Shown: positions 1-7,260, counted from the stretch's first letter. The stretch is 15,371 bases of DNA from Candidatus Segatella albertsiae (GCA_002451555.1 DKCU01000111.1:1-15371); one strand, 5' to 3'. The notes: generated from the letters alone by a model not told the origin. Made by a program: numbers and translations.

Positions 1-53
1 GCTGCACCTCAGCAATTGAAGCAAGCTTCATTGCATTCGGTTTGCACTATCTT
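1..53 (+). repeat. Hairpin/promoter-like element, copy A (left end cut by window)
   Basis: Nearly identical to positions 3694-3746: the first 119 bases of the window differ from 3694-3812 at a single base (position 23). It has an inner imperfect hairpin (GCAATTGAAGC / GCTTCATTGC, 12-32) and ends in CTATCTT (47-53) followed by TGCA, so it contains a TATCTTTG box of the Bacteroidota -7 type (48-55). In copy B the left boundary is AAGATAG, the inverse of CTATCTT; here that part lies off the window. The Rhs coding sequence resumes immediately after it. Confidence 0.7.
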
Positions 54-1206
54 TGCAGTGCCGTACAATGGCGAGGACAACAACGACTATGTGGACGGCA
101 AGGGCTTCTGCTGCAATGACGGCAGCTTGGAGGCAGCGCAGGCACGTGTAATGGCAAGAGCAATGAAGAGCAATTTCCAAGAGGGCGACTCATACGAGAA
201 GATGCAGTTCTACTATCACCCTGACCATTTGGGTAGCAGTAGTTACATCACCAATCTTGACGGCGAGGTGGTGCAGCACATCGAGTATGTACCTTTCGGT
301 GAAGTGTTCGTTGAGGAGCGCAACAACATTTGGAACACGCCTTATCTTTTCAATGCGAAGGAATTCGATGAGGAGACTGGATTGTATTACTTTGGGGCGA
401 GGTACTATGACCCAAGGGTGAGTTTGTGGATGTCTACAGATATGTTAGCTGAATTAATGCCGAATAAAACGGCTTATAAAATTAGCAATAATAATCCAGT
501 TAGATTTATTGACCCAACAGGACTGTATGAAACAGAACAAGAAGCACGTAAAGCGGCTGAGAAGTTTAACAACGCTCCAGTTCATATGGATCGTGCAAGT
601 GGGCAATGGTTTATTTCTTTGAACGAAAATGGAACGGATGCTTATTCTTCAGGTTCTGTACTTACTCGATATTTTGGAGACAAAGGTCCATCTTGGAGTT
701 CTGCTTTATATGTAAGTGGAGTCGGTGTATCATACATGAAAGAAACTCAATATAGCAAGACCTTTGACATATGGAGAGGAAAGAATTACAAACTGTATCA
801 AGGACTCTCTGGACGAGGACCAAATCAATATACTGGTTCAAGAAATTTAGCAAAAGCTAAAAGTACCAAACTTGGTTATGCGTCTAATACCCTAACAGGC
901 ATTAGTATAATAGCAACCCATCTTGAATATAATGAAACATTAAAACAAAATTGGGGACCAAACATGCAGCGTTATTTAAAAAATAAATATGCTCGAGATC
1001 AAGCATTTAATGTAAGCGGATTTTTTGGCGTATATGGAGCTGCTGCAAGTATTGGGTATAGTCTGGGATCTCTTATTGAAGATGTTGGTCAATGGTTGAC
1101 TAATGATCCTGATTTTAGAATAAGAATAAATCCATACACAAAGGATTTTACGCCAATAGAAAAAACTCTTCAAGAATATGACAGACTTGGTATCACAATA
1201 TATTAA
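16..1206 (+). CDS. Rhs cassette tail with unrecognised C-terminal toxin domain (5' incomplete)
   Basis: C-terminal part of an Rhs/YD-repeat polymorphic toxin. The first about 15 codons are translated from the hairpin element and are probably not real protein; Rhs coding starts near 58 with VPYNGEDNNDYVDG. The conserved Rhs core end is visible: HLGSSSYITNLDGEV, VPFGEVFVEE, ETGLYYFGARYYDPR, then NPVRFIDPTGL with the DPxG motif that usually marks the core/toxin boundary. After it (from about 530) the sequence becomes AT-rich and encodes a domain of about 220 residues that I do not recognise. It contains GRGPNQYTGSRNLAKAK and a glycine/alanine-rich hydrophobic stretch (GFFGVYGAAASIGYSLGS). The next gene encodes a membrane protein, so I infer a toxin acting at or through the membrane. 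In-frame starts within the Rhs part are GTG at 58 and ATG at 151, 163 and 199; which one is used, if any, cannot be told. The rest of the Rhs gene would lie left of the window. Confidence 0.75.
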   Translation: MKQASLHSVCTIFAVPYNGEDNNDYVDGKGFCCNDGSLEAAQARVMARAMKSNFQEGDSYEKMQFYYHPDHLGSSSYITNLDGEVVQHIEYVPFGEVFVEERNNIWNTPYLFNAKEFDEETGLYYFGARYYDPRVSLWMSTDMLAELMPNKTAYKISNNNPVRFIDPTGLYETEQEARKAAEKFNNAPVHMDRASGQWFISLNENGTDAYSSGSVLTRYFGDKGPSWSSALYVSGVGVSYMKETQYSKTFDIWRGKNYKLYQGLSGRGPNQYTGSRNLAKAKSTKLGYASNTLTGISIIATHLEYNETLKQNWGPNMQRYLKNKYARDQAFNVSGFFGVYGAAASIGYSLGSLIEDVGQWLTNDPDFRIRINPYTKDFTPIEKTLQEYDRLGITIY

Positions 1207-1609
1207 GAAAGGACTACATTGTCTTTATTATGCTTTTTATGTTATAATAGAAGGAATTCTAAAAGTAAGTCATTCATGGAATCCCATAATCAGCATAACG
1301 GGAATTATATCGCTTTTAGTTGCACTTCCACTAATTAGCATAATTAGATTACAATTTCTATGCTGGATGGATATAGATATTCCTGTGAATACTGCAACAA
1401 TAATTGGCATAATCATATGGGGGGCTTTATACTGGTTGACATATCATTATTATCTTCCTATATACGAAAAAATCGAACGAAAATTTCAAGAAGACAGTGT
1501 GTTGTCAAAAATAGCTTTTGGGATGTTAGCGATTGCAGTTGTTTGTATATCAATTCACATCAATTCTTGGATATCAGAGCTTTATCTAATAAAATGGAAA
1601 AGCCTATGA
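1178..1609 (+). CDS. Multi-pass membrane protein, probable immunity protein for toxin 1
   Basis: 143 residues, not recognised as a named family. Three hydrophobic segments are visible: about residues 37-60 (NPIISITGIISLLVALPLIS), 72-93 (ATIIGIIIWGALYWLTYHYY) and 108-127 (SKIAFGMLAIAVVCISIHIN). This predicts an inner-membrane protein with short soluble loops. The ATG at 1178 lies inside the end of the toxin gene (stop at 1206), a 29-base overlap typical of translationally coupled toxin/immunity pairs. The base composition is AT-rich like the toxin domain and unlike the Rhs core, so toxin and this gene probably moved together. A terminator follows 15 bases after its stop. The immunity role is inferred from position; the membrane topology is read from the sequence. 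Confidence 0.65.
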   Translation: MTDLVSQYIKKGLHCLYYAFYVIIEGILKVSHSWNPIISITGIISLLVALPLISIIRLQFLCWMDIDIPVNTATIIGIIIWGALYWLTYHYYLPIYEKIERKFQEDSVLSKIAFGMLAIAVVCISIHINSWISELYLIKWKSL

Positions 1610-1623
1610 TAATCATCATCTAA

Positions 1624-1664
1624 AATAAGGCGAAGTGGTTATAACCATTTCGCCTTATTATTTT
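1624..1664 (+). terminator. Intrinsic terminator of cassette 1
   Basis: AATAAGGCGAA (1624-1634) pairs with TTCGCCTTATT (1649-1659); the stem continues through TGGTTATAACCA with one G-T wobble, and ATTTT follows. It directly follows the stop of the membrane protein and closes the toxin/immunity unit. Confidence 0.8.
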
Positions 1665-1677
1665 AAAAGCGACTTAA

Positions 1678-1818
1678 GAAACAACAAAAAGATTATATGA
1701 AGAATCCTATACAGTCAATTCGCCAAGCGTCGTTTATAACATAAAAGTTGTTATAAATGCTGCGAAAATTCTTGATTGTGACATTCCAACCGTAACTTTG
1801 CCAGTTCAAACAAATTAA
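1678..1818 (+). pseudogene. Possible C-terminal remnant of an unidentified gene
   Basis: Open frame without a start codon, bounded by stops at 1675 and 1816. It encodes 46 protein-like residues ending KVVINAAKILDCDIPTVTLP plus five more. The composition is unlike random AT-rich spacer. It could be the 3' end of another toxin or immunity gene left by recombination. The same stretch contains a hairpin (1731-1759: TTTATAAC / GTTATAAA arms, nine-base loop), so a purely structural explanation is also possible. I do not recognise the family. Confidence 0.25.
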
Positions 1819-1860
1819 ATCTTATCAAAATGTAGTAGAATCATAAAAATCAGCAACAAA

Positions 1861-2085
1861 ATGGAACGCAAGAAACAGACCGGGCATGTCTGCCGATGGA
1901 TGGCTTTTGGCATAACGATTGTCACCATCGTCGTAGGATGTACCATAGTAATCGGCCTATTTGAATGGCGCGACAGAAGCAGGATGGAGAGCAGGAATGC
2001 AGAGACACACCTTTGGCGGAAAAGCATATACGACTTGAATATGCGTGTCGCCAAGTTGTCCCTGCTTGGTGTGACAGCCGTTTAA
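1861..2085 (+). CDS. Small single-pass membrane protein, perhaps an N-terminal remnant
   Basis: 74 residues with a basic start (MERKKQTGHVCRW), one transmembrane segment at about residues 14-34 (MAFGITIVTIVVGCTIVIGL) and a charged, probably helical tail (WRDRSRMESRNAETHLWRKS... NMRVAKLSLLG). From memory the tail resembles the segment just after the first membrane helix of large Bacteroidota membrane proteins such as sensor kinases. If so, this is a truncated gene whose frame was lost near 2080. No partner gene of that kind is adjacent. It lies between the cassette 1 terminator and the leader repeat of cassette 2 and could be passenger debris of the island. An alternative is a genuine small protein. 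Confidence 0.4.
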   Translation: MERKKQTGHVCRWMAFGITIVTIVVGCTIVIGLFEWRDRSRMESRNAETHLWRKSIYDLNMRVAKLSLLGVTAV

Positions 2086-2131
2086 CCATGGTTGTTGTAT
2101 TATTCATTTTGGGAAATAATGATGTAATTTT

Positions 2132-2199
2132 ATGCAATAAAATTAATAGATAGTCGTTCTTTAGCTATAACATAAAAACAAAAAAATAGATGAAAGTAT
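2132..2199 (+). repeat. Diverged leader repeat R1
   Basis: Aligns with 5912-5978 across about 66 bases with shared blocks ATGCAATAAA, AATAG, TCGTTCTTTA, CTATAAC, TAAAAA and ATGAAAGTAT. In both copies an ATG begins the last block. Here the frame from that ATG (2190) runs only 12 codons (MKVSTKQGYKPP) before a stop. I read it as the 5' leader and first codons of a formerly intact unit whose body was replaced: the Rhs core homology starts only about 80 bases further on. Confidence 0.6.
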
Positions 2200-2275
2200 C
2201 AACAAAACAAGGCTATAAACCGCCTTAAACTTCAATCGGGAATATCAGAGGATATGATCCTTTTTGCTTCTTTGA

Positions 2276-3688
2276 AATATTTTCCATGTCCAGGCTACCC
2301 ATACCAACGGAAGTGGCAAGACGGTGAAGACCATTCAGAAGAGCGGTCCTGACGGTGAGATTACCACATCGTTTGAGTATGACGGCATACAGCGTCTTGT
2401 TCGTGTCACCGACACGGAGGGCAATGTAACAACCTCTACTTATGACATGGGCGAAGTCACCAAGACCCGCCGCACGATGATTGTGCCTAACCAGGCGATA
2501 GCAACCTACGTGACGCAATGGACTTATGACAGTCACAACCGTCTGTTGGAGATGATTTATCCTGATGAGGAGAAAATCACTTACTCCTACAATCTCGGCG
2601 GTCAGCTTGAAAAGGTGCATGGATACAAGTCATACGGCTACGACTATGTGAGCAAGATTGGCTATGACAAGTTTGAGCAGCGTACATACTTGAAGTACTG
2701 CAACGGTGCTGAGACATTCTACACCTACGACCCACAGCGTCGCAGATTGCAGAACCTCAATGTGAACAGTGGTGGCAACACCATCATGGATAACGCCTAC
2801 ACTTACGATGCGGTGAGCAATGTGCTCAGCGTGGTAAACGGTGCGTCAGTTCCACAGAGTGGCAAGGCTGGCGGACAGATGGCGCATACCTATACATACG
2901 ATGCCCTCTACCGTCTCGTTAGTGCAACTGGTACTTATACAGGTGCTGACAACAAGACGGCAAGCTACACCCTTGCGATGGGCTACGACAACATGCACCG
3001 TATCACATCGAAGCGTCAGATACTCACGCAGAACAAAGTGCAGTTTAATGGTACATTGAATGCAGGTTATGATTTGTCATACACCTATGGAACTGACACT
3101 GGGAAGAAATTCCAACTTGCAAACGTGAATGATGTGAACTACCGCACGGAGGAAACTCCTTCTGAGAGCGAGAATGTGAGCAACAATCATGCCTACGAGT
3201 ATGATGCAAACGGTAATCTTGTTTATGTCAACACAAGCCGTACCAAGAAGGATGGCGTGGCTGACGAGAAGACCACGGAACGCAAACTCAAATGGGATGA
3301 GGAGAACCGTCTCCTCGCTTCTGATGATAACGGTTTCGTGACCAATTATTGGTATGATGCTGACGGTGAGCGCACAGTGAAGACTTCTGGCGAGAGCGAC
3401 CAAGTTTATGTGAACTCTGAGTTTGCAGGAGGTCGCACGAATACAGCCAAGTTCTCGTTGTATGTAAGTCCATATTTGGTTGCTAATCAAGGCGGACGCT
3501 ACACCAAGCACATCTATATTGGTAGTCAGCGTGTCGTTTCCAAGATTGGAGACTTCGATTCTTACGGCTCAGACCCACGCCGCATCCAGTATGCAGGTAG
3601 CGAGACTGACGGCCTTTCTGTTGATTATAAGGTTAAATATGCTCAACAGTTGCAGGTTATTAAGGATAATTATGCTACCTTTAGATAA
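2276..3688 (+). pseudogene. Rhs/YD-repeat core, truncated at 5' end and interrupted at 3' end
   Basis: Encodes the C-terminal half of an Rhs shell. YD-type repeats are plain: FEYDGIQRLVRVTD, WTYDSHNRLLEM, YTYDPQRRRLQNL, YTYDAVSNVLSV, YTYDALYRLVSATG, MGYDNMHRITSK, YEYDANGNLVYV, LKWDEENRLLASDD, YWYDADGERTVK. Rhs homology starts at about 2276-2300 just after an in-frame TGA (2273), with no convincing start; the first in-frame alternative is GTG 2324. A complete Bacteroidota Rhs protein is several times longer, with a signal or N-terminal region that is missing here. The frame runs to YATFR and stops at 3686-3688 inside the hairpin element. Without the element, ACCTTT (3677-3682) joins GCAGTG (3748-3753) and the frame reads through into the tail as YATFAVPYNG. 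The shell normally encapsulates the toxin, so this copy is unlikely to deliver one. Confidence 0.85.
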
Positions 3689-3746
3689 GATAGGCTGCAC
3701 CTCAGCAATTGAAGCGAGCTTCATTGCATTCGGTTTGCACTATCTT
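3687..3746 (+). mobile_element. Hairpin/promoter-like element, copy B, inserted in the Rhs frame
   Basis: Outer inverted repeat AAGATAG (3687-3693) / CTATCTT (3740-3746); TGCA lies just inside both ends. An inner hairpin pairs GCAATTGAAGC with GCTTCATTGC around a two-base loop. CTTT occurs at both edges (3679-3682 and 3744-3747), compatible with a four-base target duplication. Removing 65 bases (3683-3747) restores a continuous Rhs frame; 65 is not a multiple of three, so the insertion causes the frameshift and premature stop. The right end supplies TATCTTTG (3741-3748), a Bacteroidota -7-like box pointing into the tail, although no clear TTG box lies 19-21 bases upstream. It encodes no protein, so it would be a passive, MITE- or REP-like element. 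Confidence 0.6.
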
Positions 3747-4131
3747 TGCAGTGCCGTACAATGGCGAGGACAACAACGACTATGTGGACGGCAAGGGCTT
3801 CTGCTGCAATGATGGCAGCTTGGAAGCTGCGCAGGTCCAGGCTTTAGCGAGAGCAGCAAAGAATAACTTCCAAGAAGGTGATGCATACGAGAAGATGCAG
3901 TTCTACTACCACCCTGACCATTTGGGTAGTAGTAGCTACATCACCAACCTTGACGGCGAGGTGGTACAGCATATAGAGTATGTTCCTTTCGGTGAAGTGT
4001 TCGTTGAGGAGCGCAACAACATTTGGAATACACCTTATCTTTTCAATGCGAAGGAATTTGATGAGGAAACGGGATTGTATTACTATGGAGCAAGGTACTA
4101 TGACCCAAGACTGAGTCTGTGGATAATTTAG
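3709..4131 (+). pseudogene. Rhs core tail of cassette 2, frameshifted before the toxin
   Basis: Continuation of the Rhs core after the element: VPYNGEDNNDYVDG, HLGSSSYITNLDGEV, VPFGEVFVEE, ETGLYYYGARYYDPRLSLW, then stop at 4129. It is a close copy of 58-430; the two copies are near identical to codon W of SLW and unrelated after it. The leading MKRASLHSV is translated from the hairpin element. Toxin homology continues in another frame from 4119. Compared with copy 1 (SLWMSTD), a single base seems to have been lost within about 4122-4128, consistent with an original W-M/I-N-L-D-P. Two lesions (element and frameshift) therefore separate the toxin from the shell. Confidence 0.8.
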
Positions 4132-4895
4132 ATCCTATTGCCGAGAAGTTTCCAAATACGAGTTCTTATAATTATTGCATAGACAATCCTGTTAGATATA
4201 TTGACATATTAGGATTGGAACCAACTGAAGAAGAAGCTGCCAGAATTGCAAATCATGTTTATAGAAATGAACATGTAAACCTAATAGGCGGTTGGAAATT
4301 ATCTTCTCTAAATATAAAAGGTGTAAGATATATAGATAATGCAAGTGGATTCAAATCAGCCTTGTATGAACGTACTCAAAATGGAAAGGTTGAATATGTT
4401 TATGCAACAGCAGGTACAGACTTTAAGGAACTTAACGATTGGAGTAATAATATAAAACAAATTGCAGGAAATTCAGAACAGTATGATATATCAATGAGGA
4501 ATGCCAACATTATAAGCAAATCTTTAAAAGGAAAAGAATTAACATTTGTTGGTCATTCTTTAGGCGGAGGTATGGCTGCGGCTAATGCATATAAAACTAA
4601 AAAGCATGCAATAACATTTAATGCTGCTTGGGTTAGCCCTTTAACTATATTTCCTAATAAATCTGCCAAAATTGATGCTTATATTCATGTAAATGATGAA
4701 TTGGATTTTATTCAAAGGCAGTTTGGTGTTAGAGCTAATGGAACAAAATATTTTTGGTTTGAAAGAAGATCGTTCTTGGGGCATAGCATTGAGAATTTTT
4801 ATAGATCAGATGCAGAGTTAATCCGCGATAAAGTTCTGATGCTTAATAAAAAAGCCCAAAATCTATTTATCCAAAGTAATAATTATCCATTCTAA
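4119..4895 (+). CDS. Lipase-like Rhs C-terminal toxin domain (class 3 lipase/phospholipase fold)
   Basis: About 255 residues. The start (LDPIAEKFPNTSSYNYCIDNPVRYIDILGL) is the end of the Rhs core; the GTG at 4119 is only where the frame opens. The rest is an alpha/beta-hydrolase: TAGTDFKELNDWSNNI, then the nucleophile elbow GHSLGGGMAA with Ser at residue 147, a candidate Asp at 193 or 196 (VNDELDF) and a candidate His at 222 (LGHSIENFY). Order and spacing fit a Ser-Asp-His triad of class 3 lipase-like effectors, which hydrolyse membrane phospholipids of target cells. The downstream lipoprotein with ankyrin repeats fits an envelope immunity protein. The core/toxin motif here is DILG rather than the usual DPxG. 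The gene is AT-rich relative to the Rhs core. With the frameshift at its 5' end it is probably not expressed as an Rhs fusion. Confidence 0.75.
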   Translation: MDNLDPIAEKFPNTSSYNYCIDNPVRYIDILGLEPTEEEAARIANHVYRNEHVNLIGGWKLSSLNIKGVRYIDNASGFKSALYERTQNGKVEYVYATAGTDFKELNDWSNNIKQIAGNSEQYDISMRNANIISKSLKGKELTFVGHSLGGGMAAANAYKTKKHAITFNAAWVSPLTIFPNKSAKIDAYIHVNDELDFIQRQFGVRANGTKYFWFERRSFLGHSIENFYRSDAELIRDKVLMLNKKAQNLFIQSNNYPF

Positions 4896-4900
4896 AAAAC

Positions 4901-4944
4901 GCATATCCTCTGTAAATTCGTTACAGGGGATATGCCTTAATTTT
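4901..4944 (+). terminator. Hairpin between lipase toxin and immunity gene
   Basis: GCATATCCTCTGTAA (4901-4915) pairs with TTACAGGGGATATGC (4921-4935) with one T-G wobble and a five-base loop; CTTAATTTT follows and a run of A precedes. It looks like an intrinsic terminator placed between the toxin stop (4895) and the immunity ATG (4952). That would leave the immunity gene partly uncoupled from toxin transcription. Confidence 0.7.
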
Positions 4945-4951
4945 AATCGAA

Positions 4952-5851
4952 ATGAAATTTAAAGTCATTATATTTTTATTGTTGCTTATGTTAAGTTCAT
5001 GCAGTTTTAATAGCAACGAAAAACTTTTAGGTGACGATTTCCACCTTTTTGAAAATACAGCAGCTTGGCCTTTAGCTGTTGCTGTCGAAAAAGAAGATGT
5101 TGTAGAAATAAGAAAACAAATAGTCTGCAAGAAAATTCCAGTTGATTTCAAAGAGGAAACATATGGTCAAACTCTTCTAATGTTAGCCGTTCGAAACAAT
5201 AAGGAAAAATCTGTTGCGGAATTATTATCATTAGGGGCTAATCCTAATATTACAGATAGTAAAAATAAATCAAGTGGACAAAATGCTGTTTTAATTGCTT
5301 CCAGATTCAGTAAACCTTCTGTAAAGATACTAAGTTTATTACTGGAATTTGGAGGGAATCCTAATTCTACAGAATGTGGAAAAACCAAAGACAATTTAGA
5401 AAATGATGTAAAAGCAAGAAGTTTTGCTCTATATGAAGCTGTCTTTATTGATTTTGAAAAAGTTAAATTATTAATAGCAAAAGGTGCAGATGTCAATTAT
5501 CAAACTGACACAACAATCGGTGGTGCAGCAGAAGCAGCATTCTTTGCGGATCGAATGGACATTTTGTATTACCTTATTACTCATGGGTATAACGTACACT
5601 CAAAATTTAGTGAGATAAATTTTTCAAATTCTTCGTCGGTAGATGTAGATATTTGTCATATGTTAAGGTACTGTATATATCCTATTAACTCTTTTCAATT
5701 TAAATATAAATTATTAGTAATAAATGAACTTTCAAAACGTGGCATTAAATATAGATCAAGTAAGATACCTACAGATGCCATGAATATAATTAAACAAGAT
5801 AAGCAATTATATTATTCCATTGGTTTTGACAATTATTTAAAAATGTACTAA
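4952..5851 (+). CDS. Ankyrin-repeat lipoprotein, probable immunity protein for lipase toxin
   Basis: 299 residues. The N-terminus MKFKVIIFLLLLMLSSC is a type II signal peptide with a lipobox (LSSC, Cys17), so the mature protein should be lipid-anchored in the envelope. Ankyrin-like repeats follow: GQTLLMLAVRNNKEKSVAELLSLGANPNI (about 70-98), NAVLIASRF...LLLEFGGNPNS (about 110-143), LYEAVFIDFEKVKLLIAKGADVNY (about 164-187) and AEAAFFADRMDILYYLITHGYNV. The C-terminal about 75 residues are not assignable. Ankyrin- or Sel1-repeat lipoproteins are known partners of phospholipase effectors, and an envelope location suits a membrane-attacking lipase. The immunity role is inferred from this context. 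The gene is AT-rich and lies 56 bases after the toxin, behind a terminator-like hairpin, so it may have its own weak promoter. Confidence 0.75.
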   Translation: MKFKVIIFLLLLMLSSCSFNSNEKLLGDDFHLFENTAAWPLAVAVEKEDVVEIRKQIVCKKIPVDFKEETYGQTLLMLAVRNNKEKSVAELLSLGANPNITDSKNKSSGQNAVLIASRFSKPSVKILSLLLEFGGNPNSTECGKTKDNLENDVKARSFALYEAVFIDFEKVKLLIAKGADVNYQTDTTIGGAAEAAFFADRMDILYYLITHGYNVHSKFSEINFSNSSSVDVDICHMLRYCIYPINSFQFKYKLLVINELSKRGIKYRSSKIPTDAMNIIKQDKQLYYSIGFDNYLKMY

Positions 5852-5911
5852 TGTAATCCGTGGATAAGAATCGGTTGATTATTGTGCGGTTTCTGATTAT
5901 GCTGCAATTCA

Positions 5912-5978
5912 ATGCAATAAATTCAATAGCCAATCGTTCTTTAACTATAACTTAAAAATAGAAGTTGTATGAAAGTAT
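5912..5978 (+). repeat. Diverged leader repeat R2
   Basis: Second copy of the leader described at 2132-2199. The frame from its ATG (5970) runs MKVWLRGDCPWMNNP before a stop at about 6018. Only the leader survives: about 50 bases later the transposase region begins. The sequence 5852-5911 before it shows no feature I can name. Confidence 0.55.
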
Positions 5979-6029
5979 GGCTCAGGGGAGATTGTCCGTG
6001 GATGAACAACCCCTCCTGACCAAAATATC

Positions 6030-7260
6030 TTGACCATACGATACATAAATCAAAAAAAGTATTACCTTTGCAGTATGGCAAAGAAAACTTCTACATTCGA
6101 TTACGAAATTTTAGTACGCTACATGCTTCCTAAAGGAATCTTGGATACATTTGAAGTAACCAAGGTAGAGGAAGAGCGTACAGGTGTTATGGATAAGACC
6201 AATACCGAAATACGCATCCTTCACATTTACCTGGATGAGCGTGACCTCTGTGATAAGGTTTGGCATGACCTCAAGCCAAACGGTTTTACCGAGCCTCGTG
6301 TGTTCAATGACTTTCCTCAGCGTGAGTCTAAAGTCGCCTTGCACGTTCGCCGCCGAAGATGGTTAACGCCAGAAGGCAAAAGCCATATTCTAGAAAGTCA
6401 GCCGTTGGTCGCAGATGGAACCAACTACTCTGTTGAGTTTGCAGCTTTTTTTAAAGAAATGGTTGGATGCTTACCCTGTGACGGCCCAATGCGTGGGGCG
6501 ATTCTTCCAGACTGACGGCAAAATACTTCAACGTGCCTACAAGGATCATCTAAGCGACTTTTACAACTGGGAACAGAGAGACCATGCTGGAGATTGGGTC
6601 TTACTGGAAAAGAATATGGGTGAGCATTTCAGCCTTGACGAGTCTATGCAGCACCATGACCTATACACTTTCCTTACTAATAAGGAGGGGCATGGAAAAC
6701 ATGGGACCCTTGTAGGTGCTGTCAAGGGTACAACGGTAAAAGAAGTATCAAAGCAATTTCTGAAACTTCCAGAGGAACAGCATCTTGCAGCAAAAGAAAT
6801 CACAATGGATTTCTCTGACAGCATGTTTGGCATCGTCAAGACGTGCTTTCCAAATGCGGAGATTGTCATTGATTGCTTCCACATTATGCAATTGGCAGGT
6901 AAGGGTGTGGAGGAAATGCGCATGAAGCTAAAACGAGCGGCTCGTACCGAACGCAAGAGACAAGAACGTGAATTTAAGAGACACCAGGAGCGCAGAGCAA
7001 AGAACAGAGCCAAGTATGCACAAACGCATGAACTCAAATATAGTAAGAATGGTAAAAAGCTAGGAAGACCACGTAAACGTAAGAATGAGAAGTTTGAGCC
7101 TGAGAAGTTAAGCAATGGGGAAACCTTGCTTGACTTGTTGACCCATATACGTTATCCTCTATTGAAGAGTGGAAACGACTGGACAGATTTCCAAAAGAAG
7201 GAAATGAAAATACTCTTTGAACTTTATCCGGACCACCTGCAAGAAGTGTGGATTAGGCAT
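6030..7260 (+). mobile_element. ISAon1/ISL3-like insertion sequence, truncated at right end
   Basis: Two overlapping transposase frames (6075-6515 and 6415-7374) in the arrangement of the Bacteroidota ISAon1 group of the ISL3 family. Homology in the second frame fades at about 7250 after LFELYPD, before the region that should carry the last catalytic glutamate. I could not find convincing terminal inverted repeats on either side, so the outer limits are approximate. The stretch 7260-7341 is unassigned. Confidence 0.7.
6075..6515 (+). CDS. ISAon1-type transposase N-terminal region protein (ORF A)
   Basis: 146 residues from the ATG at 6075, chosen because MAKKTSTFDYEILVRYMLPKGILD resembles the usual start and because TACCTTTG (6063-6070), a -7-like box, ends just before it. 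Motifs typical of this short protein are IHIYLDERD, GFTEPRVFNDFPQRESKVALHVRRRRW and YSVEFAAFFKEMVG. It is the predicted DNA-binding half of a split transposase. It overlaps ORF B by about 100 bases in a different frame. A run of seven T at 6446-6452 in the overlap is a possible slippage point, since loss of one T would join the frames as FAAF-KKWLDAYPV. No direct evidence of fusion. Confidence 0.75.
   Translation: MAKKTSTFDYEILVRYMLPKGILDTFEVTKVEEERTGVMDKTNTEIRILHIYLDERDLCDKVWHDLKPNGFTEPRVFNDFPQRESKVALHVRRRRWLTPEGKSHILESQPLVADGTNYSVEFAAFFKEMVGCLPCDGPMRGAILPD

Noticed and set aside
2225..2620. 131-codon minus-strand frame over the Rhs core start
   Set aside because: Antisense to YD-repeat coding sequence, no recognisable motifs; treated as shadow.
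3722..3748. Complete promoter in element copy B
   Set aside because: TATCTTTG is present but no TTG box lies 19-21 bases upstream, unlike copy C; only a -7-like box is claimed.
6446..6452. Programmed -1 frameshift at the T7 run in the transposase
   Set aside because: A -1 shift enters the wrong frame; ORF B needs +1. Slippage that drops one T remains possible, so it is mentioned only as a possibility under ORF A.
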